A stretch of 64,000 nt of DNA from Amycolatopsis keratiniphila subsp. keratiniphila (GTDB lineage Bacteria > Actinomycetota > Actinomycetes > Mycobacteriales > Pseudonocardiaceae). Positions 58,453 through 64,000 of this stretch are shown here, in pieces; within the stretch, counting starts at the first letter, position 1; each line of letters opens with the position of its first letter. Where the stretch lies: positions 95,478 to 159,477 of the forward strand of contig NZ_LQMT02000014.1 of NCBI RefSeq assembly GCF_001620365.2, in the 5' to 3' direction. The notes beneath the pieces were generated by a model. It worked only from the letters and a program-made list of their open reading frames with translations, did not search any database and was not told the DNA's origin. The position numbers and the translations under genes were made by a program.

Positions 58453-59592
58453 GTGACCGAGGTGCGCGAAAAATCACCCCTGACGGTCGTCGGGATCGGG
58501 GCCGACGGCTGGCCCGGCCTGTCCTCGCAGGCCAGGGAAGCGGTCCTGAACGCCGACGTGGTCGTAGGCGCTCCGCGTCAGCTCGCGTACCTGCCCGCCG
58601 GGATGAAATCCGAGCCCTGGCCGAGCCCGCTGCTGCCCGCTCTGGACGGTTTCCTCGCCGAGCGCGAGGGCCGCGTCTGCGTGCTGGCCAGCGGCGATCC
58701 GCTGCTCTCCGGCATCGGCACGACGCTGATCCAGCGCGGCTACGACGTCGAGGTCCTGCCCGCGCTCTCCTCGGTGACGCTCGCCCGCGCGCGGCTCGGC
58801 TGGGCGGCGGAGGAGACCGAGGTGGTCACCGTCGTCGGCCGCGCGATCGCCCGGGTGAGCCGCGCGCTCGCGCCCGGCCGGAGGATCCTCGTCCTCGGTG
58901 CGAACGCCGAAGACCTGCTCGACCTGCTCAAAGCCCGCGGTTACGGCAAGAGCCGCGTCACCGCGCTGTCCGATCTCGGCGGCCCTGACGAACGCGTCGG
59001 CCCCGGCTCGCTGACCGTGTTCGCCATCGAGGCCGACGGTCCCGCGCTGCCGCTGACCGGGCTGCCGGACGACGTCTTCGAGCACGACGGCCAGCTCACC
59101 AAACGCGACCTCCGCGCGTCCGCGCTGGCCAGGCTCGCGCCGTCGCCCGGCGAACTGCTGTGGGACGTCGGCGGGGGCGCGGGCAGCGTCGGCATCGAGT
59201 GGTCCCGCGTGCATCCGCTGAACCGGGCGATCGCCATCGAGCGGTCACCGGAGCGGGCCGCCAGGATCACCCGGAACGCGGATGCGCTCGGCGTCCCGGA
59301 ACTCGATGTGGTGACCGGCGCGGCGCCGGAAGCCCTCGAAGGGCTGGCCGAACCGCAAGCGATCTTCATCGGCGGCGGAGTGACCGTGCCCGGCGTCCTG
59401 GACGCCTGCCTGGCGACCGGCGCGCGGATCGTCGCGCACGGCGTGACCCTCGAAGCCGAACAGGCCCTGGCCCGCGCGTACGGCGAACACGGCGGAGAAC
59501 TGATCCGCGTCGGCGTCGAACAGGCCGCGCCGCTCGGCGGATTCACCGGCTGGACCCCGGCGCGAGCCGTGACCCAATGGAGCAAGTCGTGA
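58453..59592 (+). CDS. cobL: Precorrin-6Y C5,15-methyltransferase (decarboxylating)
   Basis: A 379-residue two-domain enzyme. The N-terminal CbiE-like methyltransferase domain (about 1-200) starts LTVVGIGADGWPGLSSQAR and holds CVLASGDPLLSGIG. The C-terminal CbiT-like domain has the SAM motif LLWDVGGGAGSVGIEWSR near residue 237. It methylates C5 and C15 and decarboxylates the acetate chain. GTG 58453, with GTG 58462 as alternative. It is divergent from the chelatase gene by 61 bases, and its stop overlaps cobM (GTGA). Confidence 0.95.
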   Translation: MTEVREKSPLTVVGIGADGWPGLSSQAREAVLNADVVVGAPRQLAYLPAGMKSEPWPSPLLPALDGFLAEREGRVCVLASGDPLLSGIGTTLIQRGYDVEVLPALSSVTLARARLGWAAEETEVVTVVGRAIARVSRALAPGRRILVLGANAEDLLDLLKARGYGKSRVTALSDLGGPDERVGPGSLTVFAIEADGPALPLTGLPDDVFEHDGQLTKRDLRASALARLAPSPGELLWDVGGGAGSVGIEWSRVHPLNRAIAIERSPERAARITRNADALGVPELDVVTGAAPEALEGLAEPQAIFIGGGVTVPGVLDACLATGARIVAHGVTLEAEQALARAYGEHGGELIRVGVEQAAPLGGFTGWTPARAVTQWSKS

Positions 59593-60350
59593 CTGTCCAC
59601 TTCATCGGCGCCGGTCCGGGCGCGGCCGACCTCATCACCGTGCGAGGGCGTGACCTGCTCGGCCGCTGCGGAACCTGCCTGTACCCCGGCAGCATGACTC
59701 CGACAGCGCTCTTGGAGTACTGCCCTCCGGAGGCAGTGCTCGTCGACACCGCGAACCTCGACCTGCCCGCGATCGTCGAGCGCATGGTCGCAGCCCACGG
59801 GGAGGGCCACGAGATCGCGCGGCTGTGCTCGGGCGATCCGTCGATCTACAGCGCGGTCGCCGAGCAGATGCGCCGCCTCGACGCGGCAGGCGTTCCGTAC
59901 GACGTCACGCCGGGCGTCCCCGCGTTCGCCGCGGCGGCCGCGCTGCTCAACCGGGAACTGACCGTGCCCGAGGTCGGGCAGAGCCTGGTCATCACGCGCG
60001 CCCAGGCCCGGTCCACGGCCATGCCGCCGGGGGAAACGCTGGCGAACTTCGCGCGCACTGGCACCACGCTCGCGCTGCATCTGGCGATCAACCGCATCGA
60101 GCAGGTAGTCGACGAATTGCGGCCGTTCTACCGCGAAGACTGCCCGGCCGCGGTGGTCGCGCTGGCGAGCCAGCCCGGTGAGCAGGTGCTGCGCGGCACG
60201 CTCGGCACCATCGCCGCGCAGTCCCGCGAGGCCGGGATCACCCGCGCGGCGATGATCTTCGTCGGGGAAGTCCTTGCCGCGGAAGGGTTTCCCGACAGTT
60301 TCCTGTATTCGGCCACCCGTGACCGCGCTAGCCAACCGGAGTCGTTGTGA
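59589..60350 (+). CDS. cobM: Precorrin-4 C11-methyltransferase
   Basis: A 253-residue SAM-dependent methyltransferase. VHFIGAGPGAADLITVRG opens the tetrapyrrole methylase fold; CLYPGSM and RLCSGDPSIYSAVAEQM are CobM-specific blocks; VTPGVPAFAAAAALL follows. GTG 59589 overlaps the cobL stop; an ATG at 59577 would add four residues. The stop overlaps the start of the oxidoreductase gene (GTGA). Confidence 0.95.
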   Translation: MTVHFIGAGPGAADLITVRGRDLLGRCGTCLYPGSMTPTALLEYCPPEAVLVDTANLDLPAIVERMVAAHGEGHEIARLCSGDPSIYSAVAEQMRRLDAAGVPYDVTPGVPAFAAAAALLNRELTVPEVGQSLVITRAQARSTAMPPGETLANFARTGTTLALHLAINRIEQVVDELRPFYREDCPAAVVALASQPGEQVLRGTLGTIAAQSREAGITRAAMIFVGEVLAAEGFPDSFLYSATRDRASQPESL

Positions 60351-61342
60351 AGAGCCTTCGCTGGGGCCTGCTGGCCGCCGGGACCATCGCCGCCGAGTTC
60401 GCGGCGGGCGTCGAAGAGAGCAAACACGGAGTGCTCGAAGCGGTCGCCGCGCGATCCGGTGACCGGGCGGCCGAGTTCGCGAGCCGCTTCGAGATCCCGA
60501 AATGCTACGGCGCCTACGAGGATCTGCTCGCCGATCCGGACGTCGACGCGGTCTACATCTCGACGCCGCATCCGCTGCACGGCGAATGGGCGATCCGCGC
60601 GGCCGAGGCGGGCAAGCACATCCTGTGCGAGAAACCGCTGACGATGTCCGTCGCCGAAGCCGAGAAGGTCATCGAAGCCGCCCGCGCCAACGACGTCTTC
60701 CTCATGGAGGCGTTCATGTACCGGCTGCATCCGCAGATCCGGCGGCTGGCCGAGCTGATCTCCTGCGGTGCCATCGGCGAGGTCCGCGCCGTGGACGTCG
60801 CCTTCAGCTACAACTTCGCCGTTCCCCGGCTCACCGATCCCGCGCTGGGCGGCGGCGGGATCTTCGACGTGGGCTGCTACTGCACTTCACTCTCGCGGCT
60901 GGTCTCGCAGGCGGCGACCGGGCAGGACGTCGTCGAGCCCGAAGAAGTGCTCGGGATGGCGAGGCTCGACGAGAACGGCGTCGACGAGGTCGCGTTCGGG
61001 CTGCTGCGGCTGCCGGGCGGGATCCTCGCGCAGCTGGCCTGCGGTTTCCAGCTGACGCAGGACGACCACATCCGCGTGTACGGCTCCGAAGGGCAGCTGT
61101 ACGTGCCGAAACCGGCGTGGATCCACGAAATGCGCAAGCCGAAGACGTCGCAGATCGTGCTCACACCGGAAGGCGGCGAGCCCGAGGTGATCGAAGTCGA
61201 AGCGACACAAGGCCTTTTCGCCCGCGAAGCCGACCACGTCGCCACCCACGTCGAAGACCGCCAGGCACCCGAGCTCACCTGGGCGGAGACGCTCGCGAAC
61301 CTGCGCACGCTGGAGCGATGGCGTGCGGCCGTGGCGCGATGA
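60347..61342 (+). CDS. Gfo/Idh/MocA family NAD(P)-dependent oxidoreductase inside the cob operon
   Basis: A 331-residue enzyme. The Rossmann domain opens LRWGLLAAGTIAAEFAAG, then YISTPHPLHGEWAIRAAEAGKHILCEKPLTMSVAEAE contains the family EKP motif with the catalytic lysine near residue 95. The C-terminal alpha/beta domain has GGGGIFDVGCYC. Relatives oxidise sugars, inositols or trans-dihydrodiols. It starts in the cobM stop and ends in the cobK start, with four-base overlaps on both sides, so it is made together with them. No cobalamin step needs such an enzyme in the classical aerobic pathway, apart from the precorrin-6A reduction covered by cobK. Role unknown. Confidence 0.87.
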   Translation: MKSLRWGLLAAGTIAAEFAAGVEESKHGVLEAVAARSGDRAAEFASRFEIPKCYGAYEDLLADPDVDAVYISTPHPLHGEWAIRAAEAGKHILCEKPLTMSVAEAEKVIEAARANDVFLMEAFMYRLHPQIRRLAELISCGAIGEVRAVDVAFSYNFAVPRLTDPALGGGGIFDVGCYCTSLSRLVSQAATGQDVVEPEEVLGMARLDENGVDEVAFGLLRLPGGILAQLACGFQLTQDDHIRVYGSEGQLYVPKPAWIHEMRKPKTSQIVLTPEGGEPEVIEVEATQGLFAREADHVATHVEDRQAPELTWAETLANLRTLERWRAAVAR

Positions 61343-62082
61343 CGCTGCTGATCCTGGGCGGCACCGGCGAAGCACGCGAGCTCGCGAAGGAACTCGTGGC
61401 GCGTGGCGAGCACGTCGTGTCGTCGCTCGCGGGCCGCGTCGCACGACCGAAGCTGCCCGACGGCGAAGTCCGCGTCGGTGGCTTCGGCGGTCCGGAGGGG
61501 CTCGCGCGCTGGCTGACCGAGCACGACGTCGACGCGGTGATCGACGCCACGCATCCCTTCGCCGAACGCATCGGCTCGAACGCGGCCATCGCGGCGCGGG
61601 AAACGGGTACTCCGCTGCTCAGGCTGGCCAGGCCCGGTTGGACCGAGCGGCCCGGCGACACCTGGCATTGGGCCGACGACCTCGACCACGCCGCGCGGCT
61701 GCTCCCGGCGCTCGGCGGACGCGTGTTCCTCACCAGCGGACGGCAAGGCCTCGCCGCGTTCGCCGCGCTGGACCTCTGGTTCCTGATCCGCTGCGTCGAC
61801 CCGCCCGCAGCCCCGCTTCCCCGACGGCACGAAATCCTGCTCGACCGAGGGCCGTACACGGTGGAGAGGGAGCGCGCCCTCATGGAACGGCACGGCGTCG
61901 AGGTCCTCGTCACCAAGGACAGCGGTGGCTCGATGACCGCGGCGAAGCTCACCGCGGCCCGCGGGCTCGGCCTTCCGGTGGTCGTCGTGCGGCGGCCGCA
62001 TCGGCCGGAAACGGCCAGCGTAACGACAGTTCAGAGCGCTATAACCTGGCTCGGCGGCAGGACGAAGGGCAGCCCTGCGTAA
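61339..62082 (+). CDS. cobK: Precorrin-6A reductase
   Basis: A 247-residue NADPH-dependent reductase. LLILGGTGEARELAKEL is the N-terminal nucleotide region; VIDATHPFAERIGSNA, LTSGRQGLAAF and LVTKDSGGSMTAAKL are CobK family blocks. It reduces the ring between cobM/cobF and cobL steps. ATG 61339 overlaps the upstream stop. Last cobalamin gene before an arabinosyltransferase gene 33 bases on. Confidence 0.95.
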   Translation: MTLLILGGTGEARELAKELVARGEHVVSSLAGRVARPKLPDGEVRVGGFGGPEGLARWLTEHDVDAVIDATHPFAERIGSNAAIAARETGTPLLRLARPGWTERPGDTWHWADDLDHAARLLPALGGRVFLTSGRQGLAAFAALDLWFLIRCVDPPAAPLPRRHEILLDRGPYTVERERALMERHGVEVLVTKDSGGSMTAAKLTAARGLGLPVVVVRRPHRPETASVTTVQSAITWLGGRTKGSPA

Positions 62083-62115
62083 GCCGTTCGGACCAGACCC
62101 GTTAGCGTTGCGCCG

Positions 62116-64000
62116 ATGCGTTTGATCGCTGTCACGCTGGGGTTGCTGTCCGCCTTGTGCGCATTGGCTTTCCCCTTCCTGCCGGTGGTGCAGGACACAG
62201 CGGAGGTCGTCTGGCCAACGGGCGGCGACACCCGCTCCGTCAACGCGCCCTTGACCGGGTACTGGGCGCAGGACCTGCGCGTCGATCTGCCGTGCACGAC
62301 CGTCCGCTCGCTGGACGCGCGTTCGCAGGGTCAGGCGCTGTTGTTCTCCACCGTGCCCGACGGCCGCACCGACCCGCGCGCGGGCAAGGGCGTCGGCCTG
62401 CAGCTGCGCATCGACAACGGCGTACTGCTCGCCTCCAGCCAGGGGCAGCAGATCGTGCAGCAGCCGCTCCCGGAGAACAACTGCGACGTCAAGCTCCGTG
62501 CGGACGCGAACCAGATGACGGTGACCGTCGCCGAGACCGTGGTGTTCCACGCCGAGGGCGACGTCCGGCCGCGGCTGGTCGGGATCTACTCGTCGATCAA
62601 CGCGGGCAAGGACCCGGTCGCCGGCCTGCACGTCTCGGTCGTCCCGGACACCCGCTACCAGACGTCGCCGACGGTGTGGAAGTGGATCATCGGCGTCATC
62701 GCGGCGCTGTCGTTCATCGGCTGCCTGATCGCGGTGTGGCGGATGGACTCCGGATTCGCCCGCCGCGCGCCACGCTGGGCGCCGGTCGGCTGGTGGCGGC
62801 TGACCGCCCGCGACGCGACGGTGATCATCGCGCTCGGCGCGTGGGTGTTCATCGGCCCGGTCACCTCGGACGACGGCTACATCCTCACGATGTCGAGAGT
62901 GGCCGAAGAGACCGGCTACCTCACGAACTACCACCGCTGGTTCGGGGTCGCCGAGGCGCCGTTCGGCTGGTTCTACCACGTGTATCAGCTGATGGCGCAC
63001 GTCAGCACGGTGCCGCCGTGGATCCGGCTCCCGTCGTTCGTGCTCGGCGTGCTGAGCTGGCTGCTGATCAGCCGCGAGGTCATGCCGCGTCTGGGCACCC
63101 AGGTCCGCACGAGCCGCGCCGCCGGCTGGGCCGCCGCCGCGGTGTTCCTGGTCTGGTGGATGCCGTTCAACAACGGGGTCCGGCCGGAACCGGTCGCCGC
63201 GCTGGGCTCGCTGCTGGCGATCTGCGCCGTCGAGCGCGCGCTGGTGACCCGCCGTCTGCTGCCGTTGTGCCTCGGGCTGACCGCGGCCGGGTTCACCCTG
63301 GCCGCGACGCCGACCGGGCTGATCGCGGTCGCGCCGTTCCTGGTCGCCGCGCGCCCGCTGTACAAACTGGTCCGCCAGCGCGCCGAGAACGGCTGGCTGC
63401 CGGTACTCGGGCCGGTGCTGGCCGCCGGGCTGCTGGTGCTGGTCGTGGTGTTCGCCGACCAGACCTTCGCCACCGTGCAGGAGGCGACCCGGATCCGCAC
63501 CCTGGTCGGCCCGAACCTGTCGTGGTTCCAGGAACTCGCGCGCTACCAGCTGCTGTTCGAAAGCCTGCCGGACGGCTCCGTGCCCCGCCGCTTCCCCGTG
63601 CTGCTGGTACTGCTGTGCACCGGGACCTGCCTGGTGGTGCTGCTGCGCCGCGGCCGGATCCCCGGCGCCGCGCTCGGCCCCAGCCGCCGCCTGATCGGCA
63701 CGGTCGCGCTGTTCTTCCTGCTGCTGGCGCTGACCCCGACCAAGTGGACGCACCACTTCGGCGCGTTCGCCGCGGTCGGCGCGGCCATGGCGGCGTTGAC
63801 CGCGCTGGCGACCAGCTCGACGGTGCTGCGCTCTCGGCGTAACCGAGCGGCGTTCCTCGCCGGGTTGCTGGTGGTCGGCGCACTGGCCGCGACCGGGCCC
63901 AACTCGTACTGGTTCGTCTCGAAACTCGGCGTGCAGTGGACCGCCGTGGCGCCCTCGATCGGCGGGATCCCGCTGTCGACCATCCTGCTGATCGCGGCCG
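62116..64000 (+). CDS. Arabinosyltransferase, EmbA/B/C-like (3' end outside window)
   Basis: The frame is open from ATG 62116 to the window edge, giving at least 628 residues; Emb proteins are about 1050-1100. An N-terminal span (LIAVTLGLLSALCALAFPFL) is followed by an extracytoplasmic domain of about 170 residues and then many spans. The GT-C catalytic motif DDG appears in GPVTSDDGYILTMSRVAEETGYLTNYHRWFG near residue 255. These enzymes add arabinose from decaprenyl-phosphoarabinose to arabinogalactan or lipoarabinomannan. Which of A, B or C it is cannot be told without the C-terminal carbohydrate-binding domain. Its presence supports a cell wall with arabinogalactan. Confidence 0.93.
   Translation, partial: MRLIAVTLGLLSALCALAFPFLPVVQDTAEVVWPTGGDTRSVNAPLTGYWAQDLRVDLPCTTVRSLDARSQGQALLFSTVPDGRTDPRAGKGVGLQLRIDNGVLLASSQGQQIVQQPLPENNCDVKLRADANQMTVTVAETVVFHAEGDVRPRLVGIYSSINAGKDPVAGLHVSVVPDTRYQTSPTVWKWIIGVIAALSFIGCLIAVWRMDSGFARRAPRWAPVGWWRLTARDATVIIALGAWVFIGPVTSDDGYILTMSRVAEETGYLTNYHRWFGVAEAPFGWFYHVYQLMAHVSTVPPWIRLPSFVLGVLSWLLISREVMPRLGTQVRTSRAAGWAAAAVFLVWWMPFNNGVRPEPVAALGSLLAICAVERALVTRRLLPLCLGLTAAGFTLAATPTGLIAVAPFLVAARPLYKLVRQRAENGWLPVLGPVLAAGLLVLVVVFADQTFATVQEATRIRTLVGPNLSWFQELARYQLLFESLPDGSVPRRFPVLLVLLCTGTCLVVLLRRGRIPGAALGPSRRLIGTVALFFLLLALTPTKWTHHFGAFAAVGAAMAALTALATSSTVLRSRRNRAAFLAGLLVVGALAATGPNSYWFVSKLGVQWTAVAPSIGGIPLSTILLIAA

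Noticed and set aside
1..64000. tRNA or rRNA genes and insertion sequences
   Set aside because: Inspection of the gaps showed no cloverleaf with a GGTTC-type arm in the right context, no rRNA blocks, and no transposase-like protein. A tRNAscan-SE run would settle the tRNA question.

Overview
The window is a chromosomal segment of a high-GC actinobacterium. Several things point to Amycolatopsis (Pseudonocardiaceae), most likely near A. orientalis. The imine reductase at 52643-53515 closely resembles, as I remember it, the enzyme described from A. orientalis, including Asn171. The right edge enters an Emb-type arabinosyltransferase, as expected in arabinogalactan-containing actinomycetes. GTG and TTG starts and 4-base stop/start overlaps are common. 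I recognised no transposase, integrase, tRNA, rRNA or CRISPR array.

Left part (1-22 kb): the 3' end of a sugar-acid/dihydroxy-acid dehydratase, a VanW-family cell-surface protein, an MFS exporter, a membrane diguanylate cyclase, a TrpB2-type tryptophan synthase, a trio of hydrolases (arginase family, dienelactone hydrolase family, PIG-L deacetylase), RidA, MtnA, and two cytochrome P450 neighbourhoods. The first P450 forms a run with a ferredoxin and an Eis-like acetyltransferase and faces a TetR gene across a perfect 20-bp palindrome. The second follows a TetR gene that faces a SRPBCC protein across clustered CCGTA-type half-sites. Then come a large FAD/Fe-S oxidase and a divergent two-component system.

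Middle part (22-45 kb): a five-gene branched-chain amino acid type ABC importer with ATPase genes first and the binding protein last, a convergent valine/leucine-type dehydrogenase with a divergent Lrp regulator, the glutamate synthase pair gltB-gltD, a DyP-type peroxidase, a DeoR regulator facing a ROK sugar kinase, and an ABC-2 exporter with its own histidine kinase and response regulator. Nitrogen and amino-acid handling links the importer, dehydrogenase, Lrp and GltBD.

Right part (45-62 kb): a split cobalamin cluster. A cobalamin riboswitch precedes the cobalt transporter genes cbtB-cbtA. cobQ-cobD, cobU, cobT and cobS follow. Three non-cobalamin genes interrupt (membrane protein, MerR regulator, imine reductase). 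The cluster resumes with the chelatase subunit gene, cobO, cobB and cobC on one strand and cobL, cobM, an unexpected Gfo/Idh/MocA oxidoreductase, and cobK on the other. CobG/I/J/H/F/N/R are not here.

The gaps between genes are rich in long near-perfect hairpins that fall into a few recurring sequence families. Two gaps carry arrays of a 10-bp core repeated at an exact 21-bp period in dyad-symmetric arrangement. A structured element of about 125 nt occurs twice (40377-40500 and 49375-49499). These non-coding elements are the least explained part of the window.
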